Positions 1 to 10,189 are shown, counted from the stretch's first letter. The stretch is 64,000 bases of DNA from Perognathus longimembris pacificus (GCF_023159225.1 NC_063168.1:46944562-47008561), one strand, 5' to 3'. Numbers and translations: made by a program. Notes: generated by a model from the letters alone, not told the origin.

Positions 1-63
1 CTCATTCCCCCCTCCCAGAAATAGAATTTTCAACAGCCCACTTTCACTTTCTTACAAATTTTA

Positions 64-65
<2 letters not shown>

Positions 66-97
<32 letters not shown>
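66..97. repeat. (GT)n microsatellite
   Basis: This is an uninterrupted GT dinucleotide run of about 16 units. It is an ordinary mammalian dinucleotide microsatellite. Confidence 0.95.
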
Positions 98-103
<6 letters not shown>

Positions 104-375
104 CCAAGCTAAAAGCTTTCTTCCTGCCAAGGCTCAATAACTCTAATATGTCCACTCAGTATTGAAACAGATGCTCAGTATACTACCATTTCTGCTAGTA
201 CATGAGACTGCACATGCGTCTTTCCACCACTAAATCACATGTTACACAAGAGGAAATGCTACTAACAATTCTGCTTCTATTCCTGCTCCTCAACAACTGT
301 AACAGCACCTCGAAGGGCTTCATTATTACATTGGCTGCTTTAAAGGTCAGTAGCACATTAACTAACACAACCCAC
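98..375. other. unassigned non-coding stretch
   Basis: I see no gene, clear repeat or long reading frame here. Confidence 0.4.
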
Positions 376-545
376 TGATGGAGACACTGTTACTATCACT
401 TCAAGGCATTTCCCATATGCCAGGTGCTGATGTGATGAGTGTTTTGTATCTATTAGCTCATTTAACCTTCCTGACAGTAAGGACACAGCCTCACAGGGGC
501 TCAGTCAGCTGCTGGAGGTCACCCAGGAGGTGGGGAGCAGCAGTC
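376..545 (-). mobile_element. MIR: MIR SINE fragment
   Basis: The plus strand reads as the reverse complement of a MIR. It has a 'tatgccaggtgctgat' segment, then 'tagctcatttaacctt', then 'tggaggtcacccagg'. These match the order tRNA-distal end, core and head of reversed MIR. The copy is strongly diverged, as expected for this old mammal-wide family. A 64-codon frame across it is fortuitous. Confidence 0.65.
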
Positions 546-621
546 ATGGGCTTTGGCTCTTTGCTCCTATGATTCAAAGAACAAGAGTTGCAGCAATGCT
601 TGTTAAGTCTTGGATTTTGTT

Positions 622-866
622 AGCTTTTAGTTTGGGGCCAGTACTAGGACTTGAACTCAGGGTCTGAGCGCTGTCCCTTAGCTTTTTCCCTCAAGGCTGG
701 AAGTCTACCACTTGAGCCACAGCTCTATTTCCAGTTTTTGGGTGGTTAATTGGAGATTAGAGTCTCATGGATTTTTCTGCCTGAGCTGGCTTTGAACCTC
801 GATCCTCAGATCTCAGCCTTCTAAGCAGCTAGGATTACCGATATGAGCCACTGGGCCCCGCTAAGT
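622..866 (-). mobile_element. composite B1/ID-type SINE
   Basis: Read on the minus strand, a B1/7SL-like head (positions 866 to about 760) is followed by a short linker related to 'tccaattaacca', then the shared tRNA-derived tail ending at the 'gccccaggactgg'-like 3' end. A possible degraded target duplication is 'taagtcttgg' near 604 against 'taagtcctag' near 863. It looks moderately old. Confidence 0.85.
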
Positions 867-3224
867 CCTAGCTTTATTGGCAAATAGGCCAACAATTTCC
901 ACCTGACGCTTCATGGTTAAAACAACCTTTCTGCTGCCCAGGACAGAATTTCTTGTGTGAACTCTGTGGCTTCTCTCTCAGTAGGTAAAAACAATCCTTT
1001 GCATTTGAATAATGGTTTACTTTTTTTTTTCTGCAAGCACTGAAAGATTACCTTCCTCCCAAACACCAACCCTGAAAATGCTTCTGTGTGTACAAGTACA
1101 AGTGTAGGTAAGCCTAATTTATATGTGCAAAACCTCCACTCAGAGAACTGGACATGACTCCCAAAGTCACATGGTTGCTCAGGATTGACCATGAAGCTCA
1201 AACCCAGGCGGCTAGCCTTTGTTCCTCTGCTTCCTACTGTCAGAAGAAATGACCAAAAACAGTATCCAGGGATAGATCCTATGGAAAAATGTCCCCCAAA
1301 GAGTGGGAAGAGTGACAGAAGTATAGAATATGATCAAAGCACATTATATGTGTGGAAAAAGTCACAATGAAACCTCTGACTGATAAGATAATTTTTGTTT
1401 TCATTTTTTTTTGATAAGATAATTTTTAAGGCAATAATTTCCTTTATCCTGCTGCCTGGGACACAAATGCTACCTTCTTGCATGAGAATGAGACTACTCT
1501 TAGCTAGAAGGAACACAAGTCCCTATGTCCTTGGAGTGCATTCCCCTCTTTGTGCTTATACCCAGATTTTTGAGAAAAATACATGTCTGTCTTCATGAAA
1601 ATCACTCTTATTTGGGATTTTTCTGTTACACTCAAACCTAACAATGAAATGACTTCCAAGAGAAGATTTTGCTAATAGGTTCTGTAGAGCTTTCATTTAT
1701 GCACGACTGCAAATCCCCCTTTAGCCTGTTCTTGGCAGACATCACTAATCAATCATGATGCTTTCTTCCCCACTCCCCAGCCCTTGCTCAAAATGCTTCT
1801 CAAGGTCACATTCTTGGTGACCATTAGTATCAAAAAGAGTGATGAAAGATATTTAGTTAACATCCCTACTGCAGGATAACAAATCAGGACATGTTTATCA
1901 ATTGTCCAGGTTCTAACACATGCTTATAGATTATATCTTTCTGACTCTTGAGAGGATTCAGGGAAGCCAATTATAAAGACCTGAAAGAATGGCTGTAGGA
2001 TTTCAGGACTAGGTCCTTATCCTTCCCATCAGTGTATAAAGCATCTATCTAGCCTAAGCCCCTTCCCTTCAGTGCATAAACTCAGTCCCACCCACCACGT
2101 GACAGAAGGAACACATCACTTGGGTGGTAGGTCTGTGGGTTCTCACTTCTCTGTAGATTGGGGCAGGTCCAGCAGGAAGTTAGGAGTGACCTGGCAGCAG
2201 AAGGTAAGTAGGGAGGCTATATGAAGAGACCTCTAAACTATCATTCAATCCATGCCAACTCCAGGTATAATCAGAGAACAAGCACTAAGTAGGGAATCAA
2301 GGCACCCAGGATCTCCCCCAGCTCTGCTCCTAATTAGCAACTGATGGCAGACCTCAGCTGACACATCTGAGTTCCCAGTCCTAGTCATATTTCTTTCTAC
2401 CTAGTACAACACATAGCCTGGAGAACATCTGCAGCTAGGCAGGCCAGGTACATAGCCAACTCTCATACCCATCTAGATCTTGGCAGTTCCCTACAGCTGG
2501 TTGGGAGGCAGAAGGAAGAGCTGGCCACATTGGTGACTTCACATTCTCCAGACAGTATACAAACAGGAAACCAGGGAGGGGTGATAATTGTTTAATCTGT
2601 GCTGCAGCAGCACCACTTGGGTTTGCTCTAATGATGTGAGAAGTCAGGTGCGTAGGGAATAACAGTTTCTTATGGCTGTTAGTGTTGATCGTGATGTACT
2701 ATCAAAGATGACAGGAACAGTAGTCCCCTGGGGAGTTCCTACAGTCCTTTCTCTCTAACCTCTAAGCTTACAAATGTCAATAAAATCATCAGGGAAATGT
2801 GGTGCTTGCCATGTGCACTTGCCTAGTGACTGTGACTGTGAAAGACACTCTGAATGTTAAAGGAGGAAAGGGAATGGAGAGGGAGCTCACTCTTTACCAG
2901 CCAGCTACTTATACTCTGGTTCCAAGTGGCTGTGAGGAGGGTCAGATGATAAGATAATCAAACTTTCCTCATCTTTGACCAGACTTTGTTGTCATGATTT
3001 AGAAATCACACTTCTCAAAATTGACCATGCTGGCCTCGCCTGATTAGGAACAGACTAAGTGGAGGGTTTGCAGGAGGTGAGGCCACAGCAAAGGCACGAC
3101 CGTGGAAATGCCCTCTGTATTTTCAAAAGGAAGATAAGTCACACTGGAGCAGTAAGGGTGTGCCAAGCCAGAGAAAGAGAAAGTAGAAAATTGGGTGGGG
3201 TGAGGGTAGGGTGGAGCTCTTAGA
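867..3224. other. unassigned stretch with one short direct repeat
   Basis: I recognise no gene or named repeat over this stretch. At 1381-1396 and 1412-1427 the 16-mer tgataagataattttt occurs twice, separated by a T-rich spacer. The longest frames are under 100 codons and lack family resemblance. Confidence 0.4.
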
Positions 3225-3397
3225 CTTGAACTTGTCAGGATCACCGGCAGGGCTTGTTGAAGTACAGGGTTCTTTCTGGGCTCCACCCTCAGGGTTTCTG
3301 ACTCAGGAAGTCTCAAGTGAGGCAGTCTCAGAAGGTACATTTCTAGCAAGTTTCCAGACACTGCTACCACTGCTGCTACTAGTTCAGAAGCACTAGG
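3225..3397 (+). mobile_element. MER5A: MER5A-like hAT-Charlie DNA transposon remnant
   Basis: The order of landmarks matches the non-autonomous MER5A/B family: 'atcaccggcagggcttgtt', 'gggctccaccctcaggg', 'tttctgactcaggaag', 'gcatttctaacaag'-like sequence (here 'tacatttctagcaag') and a final 'ctagttcagaagcact'. No transposase is encoded. Both termini are too worn to identify a target duplication. Confidence 0.75.
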
Positions 3398-3725
3398 TTT
3401 CCCTGCGGAGGGCTCAGAAGGCTGAGCAATGGGGCAGCTCTATCCAGGAGGCCTTTCCTCAGGGAAATGATTTCAGTGCACCTGCTCTTTTCCATTTCAA
3501 CAGTCCAAGCTCCTTAAATGTTTTCTGTTTTTGAAAAGATAAGATTAGTAGATATCAACTACTTCCTACCACGCCTAGTCATGCTGCCACTTCTCATTTC
3601 TATAAGAAAGACATTAAAAATAAGGCAAATCGGCAGCTGTGATTCTGGGCCATCCACAAAGACCAGAAAACATTATCCAACTGGAGACTTCATCTTTTTT
3701 GAAAAGCTGAGTATGAGAAATCTAT
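3398..3725. other. unassigned non-coding stretch
   Basis: Nothing is recognised. A 115-codon plus-strand frame starting at 3518 runs into the neighbouring MIR and resembles no family, so it is treated as chance. Confidence 0.4.
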
Positions 3726-3932
3726 CACAGGCCATTTCACTGTCACTAGCTGTGTCTACTACATTGAGGACACAGTGCATCTTACTTTATATACATCATA
3801 TCTTTGCCAAAATCATGTCAGGCTGGGATTATCATCTCCATGCCACAGATAAAATCGAGGCTTAGAGAAGATAGGCAGCCTACTCAAGATCATCTCTCTA
3901 GCTTAAGTCAGTGTCACTATTCAAAACCAAGG
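3726..3932 (-). mobile_element. MIR: MIR SINE fragment
   Basis: The reverse-complement MIR pattern is visible. A segment related to 'cattttacagatgaggaaactgaggc' appears as 'catgccacagataaaatcgaggc'. It is followed by 'ttagagaagataggcagcctactcaagatcatc', where the MIR head with its A box is expected. Confidence 0.7.
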
Positions 3933-3935
3933 CCT

Positions 3936-4162
3936 GAGCCAGGCACTGATGGCACATGCCTGTAGGCCTAGTTACTCAAGAGGCTGAGATCTGAATATCA
4001 CAGTTTAAAACCAACCTGGGCAGAAAGTCTATGAGACTCTTTATCTCTAATTAACCACAAAAAGCTCGACGTGGAGGTATAGCTCAAGTGAAAGAATGCC
4101 AGCCTTGAGCAAAAGCGCCTAGTGAAAGTGTGAGACCCTGAGTTCAAGGACTTGTACTGGAG
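3936..4162 (+). mobile_element. composite B1/ID-type SINE
   Basis: A B1-like head starts at 'agccaggcactgatggcaca'. It is followed by the linker 'tctctaattaaccacaaaaag' and the tRNA-derived tail 'gtatagctcaagtgaaagaatgccagccttgagc', ending at 'ttgtactgg'. The copy is diverged and no clear duplication was seen. Confidence 0.85.
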
Positions 4163-4477
4163 GGAAAGGGAGAAAATGGTCTACCTATTTCCCAGCCCTG
4201 GATCCTGTATGCGTCTTTCTCCATTGCCCCAGATCTGCAGGAAGCTACTTCGGTATAGTCATGTCAGTCTCATGGAGAGCCACTTGCACTGGCTCCCTGG
4301 GCTGTGCCTTCAGTGACCCAACCACTAAGCATGCTGTGAATGGCAAACTCTCACCCCTACCTTCACAGATACAGAATCTCAGTGCTCTCCCCCATAGTTG
4401 CTGATGTACCATAGTCCTTCCTAGAACACGTACTCCTCACCTACCCTCAGTCCTTCCTTTTTGACAGGGAAAGAATT
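4163..4477. other. unassigned non-coding stretch
   Basis: No gene or repeat family is recognised between the SINE and the L1M fragment. Confidence 0.4.
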
Positions 4478-4800
4478 ACATTGTGCTAAGTAAAATAAAC
4501 CAGCCACAAAAAGACAAATACTGTGTGATTTTGTTTACACAAGGTACTTAAAAGAGATTCCTGGAAACAGAAAATAGGAGGGTGGGTACCAGAGGCTGGG
4601 GGAGCCATTTGGGGGAGTGACAGACTAATGATGCAGAATTCCATGTTTGTAAGATGCAATGAGTTTTGTGGCTAGATGGTGGTGATAGGACAGAAGGATG
4701 TGAATCACGTAATGTCATTGACTATCCATTCAAAAATGGGAAATTGGGTAAATTTTATGTGGTGTGTATCTTATCACATTTTAAACTATAATTACTTGAT
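4478..4800 (+). mobile_element. L1M: L1M 3'-end fragment (copy A)
   Basis: The 3' region of an old mammalian L1 is recognisable from 'aaaaagacaaatactgtgtg' (end of the ORF2 region), 'ggtaccagaggctggggg', 'ggctagatggtggtgatagg' and the terminal 'aaattttatgtggtgtgta'. A second, very similar piece lies at 6148-6372. Confidence 0.8.
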
Positions 4801-5170
4801 TAAAAGAATGAATCAAACCAAAGAAAAGAAGTAGAGTCACCAAGTCTTCTGTCCCAGCCAGCCATGTCTTCTGTATCCACAGTCTTCAGCGGTGTATCAG
4901 GAAGGGACAATGAACCCAAGGTGGGAAAGGGGTGGCAGGGTAGAGGAAGGGCAGCACCATCGGTGCCCAAGGCTTGTGCTGTACTTTAGATCCTGTCTTA
5001 CAGGTTCTCTCACTCATAGGGACCACAAGGCTGCTGCATCAACAGGGAGTCTCAGAGCAGAACTTCAGTGCAGAGCAGAGCTCAAGTGCATCAATACAGA
5101 CACAGCAGATGGCTGTGTCCAGTTCCTTGACCTCTCTGAAGGCCCTTTCTTCCTATGTAAAATGGAACCA
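4801..5170. other. unassigned non-coding stretch
   Basis: No gene or repeat is recognised. A 97-codon frame (4892-5185) has no family resemblance and runs into the following SINE. Confidence 0.4.
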
Positions 5171-5171
5171 T

Positions 5172-5392
5172 TGAGTCAGGTTTAGTAGTTCATACCTGTA
5201 ATCCAGGCTATTTGGAAGGCAAGGGAAGGAGGATCCTGGACTAAGGCTATCCCAGGCAAAAGCACAATACTCTGTATGAAAAACAAGCTAAAAGCAAAAA
5301 AAAAAAAAAAAAAAAAAAGGATTTGGAGGTGTGATCCAAAGTGAGGCACTGAGTTCAATCCCCAATACTACCAAAACAAATAAATAAAACAG
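5172..5392 (+). mobile_element. old composite B1/ID-type SINE
   Basis: A worn B1-like head ('agtagttcatacctgtaatcc') is followed by a 24-base internal A-run at about 5297-5320. A tRNA-like 3' part then reads 'gaggcactgagttcaatcccc' and ends in an A-rich tail with AAAT units. Confidence 0.75.
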
Positions 5393-5689
5393 GTAGTTAT
5401 GATGGGATACATGAAAAAAAATAATGAACCTACTTCCATCAAAATACTCTTTAAGGATCTTTCATCACCAGAGTCTGTGCGGTAGCAGTCACACTGTTCT
5501 CTAGGAGTCATGGTCTAGGGAGGCCAACAAATCAAGAGCAGACCCAAGTAATTAATACTACGGAGCACTTTGTGAGTAGGCAGGAACAGTAAGAAGGGCA
5601 CAAACCCAACCAGGAAGAGAGGACTCAACCTCTAATTGTGACTTTCTCAGTGGGCTTCAAATTTCTTAAGAGGTCTCAGATATAGTGGT
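5393..5689. other. unassigned non-coding stretch
   Basis: Nothing is recognised. Confidence 0.4.
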
Positions 5690-5862
5690 TACAAGCACAA
5701 AAGTATGCCAACAGACTGGCTTTCAATCCACTTATGATCATGCATGAGGTACTGATGCTCTCTGCGCCTCTGTTTTCTCTCTGCAAGTTAGGGATCATAC
5801 TAGTGTAGAATTCTACTCTAGAGATTAAGTGTAAAGAACAGGGTATTTATAGCTTAGTTATT
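5690..5862 (+). mobile_element. MIR: MIR SINE fragment
   Basis: The forward MIR order is visible: 'agtggttacaagcac', a tRNA-like region, 'gatgctctctgcgcctctg', 'ctgcaagttagggatcat' and 'gagattaagtgtaaagaaca'. Confidence 0.75.
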
Positions 5863-6147
5863 GTGATTATTGATTGTTGAGTCTGTGTGTGCTTATGTTT
5901 CTCTCCTTTGCATCTCCGTATCCCATCTCATTCTAGGAAAGATTTTTAGAATGGTCATGTCATTCTATGTAAAAAAGCATACAGAGTAAATGCTCAAAAA
6001 AATCACTGGTAAATTAAACTTAACAGTCTCTTAAAGGCTTAAGACAAAATCCTGTCCCAAAGAAACACACAGAGAAACTCTTTAAATGAGTTTGATTCCT
6101 GGTTGGCCTCCCAGTCTGACACATGGGCAGCAACATGACCAAGTGCA
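5863..6147. other. unassigned non-coding stretch
   Basis: No feature is recognised. Confidence 0.4.
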
Positions 6148-6372
6148 CAAATAAACCAGCTGCAAAAGGACAAATACCGCGTGATTTTGCCTACACAAGA
6201 TACTTAGACCAGTCAGATTTCTGGAGACAGAAAATAGGAGGGTAGGTGCCACAGGGAGCCATTCGGGAAATGGTTGACTAATGATGCAGAATTCCACGTT
6301 TGTAAGATGCAAAGGGTTTTGTGGCTAGACAGTGGTGATAGGACAGAAGGATGCGAATCACTTAATGCCAGA
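6148..6372 (+). mobile_element. L1M: L1M 3'-end fragment (copy B)
   Basis: This piece aligns throughout with copy A at 4478-4735. They share 'acagaaaataggagggt', 'actaatgatgcagaattcca', 'gtttgtaagatgcaa' and 'gtggtgataggacagaagga'. By eye about 85 percent of positions agree, with small indels. Unlike copy A it stops at 'cacttaatgcca' and lacks the terminal 3' segment. Confidence 0.8.
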
Positions 6373-7159
6373 TTCGAGGCCCTCAAATTCCAAATTCCCA
6401 GGCACTTGGAAGGTAATAGAGCAGCAACCTGTCCCATCTCTCAGCCCAGGAACTGAACTGCTTCTACCCTCCTGGCATCAGCATCTACAAGGAGTGGACC
6501 AGCTCCCAAACCCCACAGCACCTGCAGAGGCTTCCTTTGGGCCCAGCCCTTTCCCTAGCTACAATCTTCAAAATGTAGTGTAGGAGGAGTTGGTCCTCAC
6601 CCCAACAAGGCCTTTCCTGATTTTCCTGCCTGGCAGAGGCCAGCAATTCGCACCCTGGAAGGCTTTAGCATAGCAAGTGCCCACCTCAACACGGCACGCC
6701 CAGGGTTCATGGCTGAAGGTCTGGCAACTGCGATGGTTGTTTTCTGTTGTTGTTTTGTGGGGGTTTTTAACTCATGGAGATAAGGCTGATGTTAGTGAGA
6801 CCCACCTGATTATTTCTCTAAACTGTTCTGGGCTTCAGCTACGCTGCATTAAGTTGGCTCTCCTGGCTATAGGCATCGGCAAGTCATGAACTAGCCAGGC
6901 ACTGGCCGGGCTGCAGCGGGGCGTGGACAGAGATGGAACAGTCAGACACAGCACAGGCAAGCCAGAACATCCTTCTAGAGAGGGAGAACTGTATCCTTGC
7001 AAAATACTGAGTCTGAAGTTTGCTTCTGTGTGTGGCCAGGGGTCCCTTTCCCAGATACAGGAAGCATGAGAATATGGAAATCTTCACTTCCAACTTTGCC
7101 CATGGAACAATATTCCTTCTATAGAATCTTTGCAAGTTTAGACACACTATTTTATGGGC
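6373..7159. other. unassigned non-coding stretch
   Basis: No repeat or gene is recognised. Several short frames overlap on both strands, with no codon bias or family resemblance. Confidence 0.4.
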
Positions 7160-7890
7160 TCCTCATCCCCCACCCCAAAGCATAAAACATTTATAAAATT
7201 AAATTTACAATGTGTACAATACTTTGGGGGAAGCACTCAGTTACTAAAACATTTCAGAAACAATTACTAAACATTTATTCTATTGACCTAAATAGAACAT
7301 AAGCCACAGGGAGGGAGCCAACGCTCATTACTGCTGAGGTCAGTAACTGTGCAAATCAGAGCCATCAAAAAATATTAGAGGCCAACCTACAGCTGGGACC
7401 AGAAAGGGATTAAAGTTAAAAGCATGCCCGTGACACTCTTAAGTCAAATGTGACAAGCGGGGCCAAAGGGATTCTAACAAATGCTACCCGCCCCCCATCT
7501 CTGATAATACCAGTGGGAAAAGTATGTCACAGGCTACTTTGCAAGGATGACCCACACCCAAGAGAAGCCGAAAGTGTCCACGTGGCAGAATTCCAGCAGG
7601 AAATGAACGCTGGAAACACGACTGTGCTTAGGGCTAGTACCAGCTCCTCTAATGCCAAACAGACTCGAAAACCTTTATCCAACATTCATAGCTCAGAGTT
7701 TAATTTCAGTGTATTATTCTGCAGTACAAAATGGTCACCGTTAAATGATCAGATCATCTTTTACAATTTCAAACCCCAGGGTATAGGAACTAATCTTGTT
7801 CTACTGTGTGAGAGCATTCTCCTTTGTGGGGTTCATGATGTGTACATTAAAATGATTCCTCTAAGATGTACCCATCTCTGAGGTAAAGTT
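7160..7890. other. repeat-free, CpG-retaining block (candidate conserved element)
   Basis: This block contains no recognisable interspersed repeat. It keeps around a dozen CpG dinucleotides (for example in aacgctc, agcgggg, acccgcc, cacgtgg, aacacgact, caccgtt), more than its surroundings. A 143-codon plus frame (7450-7881) spans part of it, but its translation resembles no family I know and no splice context is evident. It could be a conserved regulatory element, an old UTR-like exon, or chance. Confidence 0.3.
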
Positions 7891-8037
7891 TGAATTTCTC
7901 TTTTAAAATTAATAATTAGCATACATCTAGGATAGTCCTAGCAGAAGATCACAATAGCTCAATAGCTATGTACATATGAACACATAAGATGATGCTAAGC
8001 CAAATGGCCACTTTTAAAGCTATATGTGACTGTACTT

Positions 8038-8053
8038 AAAAACAGGCATCTAC
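8038..8053. repeat. target-site duplication, 5' copy
   Basis: The 16-mer aaaaacaggcatctac here is repeated exactly at 9627-9642. It is preceded by 'actt', so the junction reads TT/AAAA, the preferred L1 endonuclease nick. Confidence 0.9.
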
Positions 8054-9280
8054 ATAAAACTCAAAGTAGACCCAAGCCTATCACCATGCACCAAGATCAA
8101 CTCAAAATGGATCAAGGACCTCAATATCAGACCTGAATCCTTTAAACTACTGAAGGACAGAGTAGGAAAGATGCTAGAACTTATAGGCACAGGAAGGAAC
8201 TTCCTGAATAGAGTCCCAGGGGCACAACAAATAGGGGAAAGACTTGACAAATGGGACTACTACAAATTAAAAAGTTTCTGCACAGCTAAGGACATAGCCA
8301 CCAAAATAGAAAGACAGCCAACGATATGGGAAAGGATATTTACCAGCACAGCAACAGACAAAGGCCTGATATCTGTCGTCTACAGAGAACTCAAAAAACT
8401 AAGCCCCTCCAAGCCCAATAAACCTATTAGGAAATGGGCAAAAGAGCTAAAGAGAGACTTCACAAGAGAAGATATAAAAATGGCAAAGAAACACATGAGG
8501 AAATGCTCAACATCCCTGGTAGTAAAGGAAATGCAAATAAAAACAACCCTGAGATACTACCTCACCCCAGTTAGAATGGCCTATACTCTGAACTCAGGCA
8601 ACAACAAATGCTGGAGGGGGTGCGGGGAAAGAGGAACCCTTCTCCATTGTTGGTGGGAGTGCAAATTAGTACAACCACTTTGGAGAACAGTATGGAGGTT
8701 TCTCAAAAATCTCAATATAGACCTACCCTATGACCCAGCCATACCACTCCTAGGCATCTATCCTAAACAGCAAACCCCAAGATATCAAAAAGACATTTGT
8801 ACTTCCATGTTTATCGCAGCACAATTCACAATAGCCAAAATATGGAAACAACCCAGATGCCCCTCCACAGATGAATGGATCCAAAAAAATATGGTACTTA
8901 TACACAGTGGAATACTACATAGCGATTAGGAATGGTGAAATATTGTTATTCACAGGGAAATGGTCAGAACTTGAACAAATAATGTTGAGCGAGACAAGCC
9001 TAGAACACAGAAAACAAAGGGGTATGATCTCCCTGATATATGACTGTTAACAAAGGGAGATGGAGAGACAGTAGAGACCAAGTCTGTGAATACTGTATAT
9101 GTTCTTGATACATTGTATATTGTGTATATGTCTACCTGACCTAGAGAAGGGATAGAAAAACAGGACGTAAGATATCACAAGAAATGTACACACTGCCCTA
9201 CTATGTAACTGTACCCTTTTTGCACAACACCTTGTAAAAAAATTTGTGTTCAATTAATAAACAAATAAAAAATAAAAAAA
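8054..9280 (+). mobile_element. L1: 5'-truncated lineage L1 (LINE-1)
   Basis: About 1.2 kb of L1 3' end is present: the C-terminal part of ORF2 to about 9050, then a 3' UTR of about 200 bases. An AATAAA lies at 9256-9261, followed by an A-rich tail. The 5' end starts abruptly after the duplication at 8053, which is the normal outcome of incomplete target-primed reverse transcription. The sequence is far less decayed than the L1M pieces elsewhere in the window. The 3' UTR end ('tatgtaactgtaccc...') recurs as isolated fragments at 18507, 27655 and 48455. The copy cannot be active because it has no promoter, ORF1, endonuclease or reverse transcriptase. Confidence 0.95.
8057..9050 (+). pseudogene. 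L1 ORF2 C-terminal remnant, one frameshift
   Basis: The frame is readable from 8057, with its first internal Met at 8171, and stays open to a stop at 8927-8929. It encodes the ORF2p C-terminal segment, including the cysteine-rich motif C-x3-C-x7-H-x4-C (residues 147-164 counted from the Met at 8171; bases 8609-8662) with flanking '[18 protein letters not shown]'. This region helps nucleic-acid binding and retrotransposition in the family. An A7 run at 8883-8889 has one extra A. The expected ORF2 ending continues in the neighbouring frame to a TAA at 9048-9050, so the early stop is a +1 slippage lesion. It is not a host gene. Confidence 0.92.
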
Positions 9281-9500
9281 GGGGGCTGGGAATATGGCCT
9301 AGTGGCAAGAGTGCTTGCTTCGTATACATGAAGCCCTGGGTTCGATTCCCAAGCACCACATATGTAGAAAACAGCCAGAAGTGGCGCTGTGGCTCAAGTG
9401 GCAGAGTGCTAGCCTTGAGCAAAAGGAAGCCAGGGACAGTGCTCAGGCCCTGAATCCAAGGCCCAGGACTGGCAAAAAACAAAAAACAAAAAACAAAAAA
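9281..9500 (+). mobile_element. ID-dimer SINE in the L1 tail
   Basis: A full ID head starts at 'gggggctgggaatatggcc'. It has a Pol III A-box-like region and the B box 'ggttcgattcc'. The shared tail module follows ('agaagtggcgctgtggctc' to 'caggactggc') and then repeated CAAAAAA units. It begins directly at the end of the L1 A-tail and lies inside the L1 duplication. Confidence 0.95.
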
Positions 9501-9626
9501 ACTAGAAGTGAAGCCGTGGCTCAAGTGGTGGAACACCAACCTTGAGCAACAAAAGCTCAGGGACAGTGCCCAGGCCCTGAGTTCAAGCCCCAGGATGGCA
9601 CCAAACAACAACAACAACAACAAAAA
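9501..9626 (+). mobile_element. headless SINE tail module
   Basis: Only the right-hand, tRNA-derived module common to both SINE families is present ('ctagaagtgaagccgtggct' to 'aagccccaggatggca'), followed by (CAA)n and an A-run. There is no ID or B1 head. The element ends directly at the 3' copy of the L1 duplication. Confidence 0.9.
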
Positions 9627-9642
9627 AAAAACAGGCATCTAC
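9627..9642. repeat. target-site duplication, 3' copy
   Basis: This is the exact 16-base match to 8038-8053. It closes an insertion made of L1, an ID-dimer SINE and a headless SINE module. Confidence 0.9.
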
Positions 9643-9790
9643 TGTCAGGAGCTGGTGGCTCACAGCTATAATCTAAGCTACACCAAACGAAAAGTAAAGG
9701 TATGGATCAAGTGGTAGGGTGCCAGCTGTGAGCAAAAACAGCTGTGTAAGAGCATGATGCCCTGAGTGAGTTCAAGCCCCAGTGCCAGCA
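9643..9790 (+). mobile_element. diverged composite SINE
   Basis: A short B1-like head ('aggagctggtggctcacagc') is followed by a tRNA-derived tail ('ggatcaagtggtagggtgcc' to 'agttcaagccccagtgccag'). Its 3' end runs into the CA tract. Confidence 0.8.
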
Positions 9791-9836
9791 CACACATGCA
9801 CATGAGCACACACATACTATATATGTGCATACATAT

Positions 9837-9871
<35 letters not shown>
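9791..9871. repeat. CA-rich tract and (CA)n microsatellite
   Basis: Imperfect CACACATGCACATG sequence becomes a pure CA run of about 16 units at 9839-9870. It starts at the 3' end of the adjoining SINE. Confidence 0.95.
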
Positions 9872-9872
<1 letters not shown>

Positions 9873-10012
9873 CCCATCCACAGTGTTACTCTTTGACCTA
9901 AAAATGTAGTGTTCACAGTCCACAGTGATGTTAACTCATATTCAGGTATGAGCTGTGTCCTCCAGCCAGTGACTAAAACTGTTACATAACATCAAAGTTG
10001 TCCTAGAATTCT

Positions 10013-10098
10013 TTTCCCCTGGGCTGGTGATAGAACCTAGGGCCTTGCACATATTAAGCAAGGGCTCTACTATTTAGCTCTACCCCAAGCCCTACCCT
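10013..10098 (-). mobile_element. ID-like SINE monomer
   Basis: The minus strand reads as an old ID element. Its B-box region appears on the plus strand as 'gatagaacctagggccttgc' and its 5' end near 'taccccaagccc'. Confidence 0.75.
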
Positions 10099-10189
10099 AG
10101 AAAATCCTTAACTCACATAGGGAATGGGGTCTACATTATGTATATGTTTGTGCTTCTAGAGCCAATGATCTTAATTCAAACAAAAGCTT
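10099..10189. other. unassigned non-coding stretch
   Basis: Nothing is recognised. Confidence 0.4.

Noticed and set aside
7450..7881. 143-codon frame as a protein-coding gene
   Set aside because: There is no family resemblance or start or splice context. The region was kept only as a possible conserved block.
8171..8929. 252-codon frame as a host gene
   Set aside because: It is the C-terminal part of L1 ORF2 in a truncated insertion flanked by a target-site duplication.
9281..9360. tRNA-like gene with A and B boxes
   Set aside because: It is the tRNA-derived head of an ID-type SINE. It lacks a cloverleaf-compatible 3' half and is repeated many times in the window.
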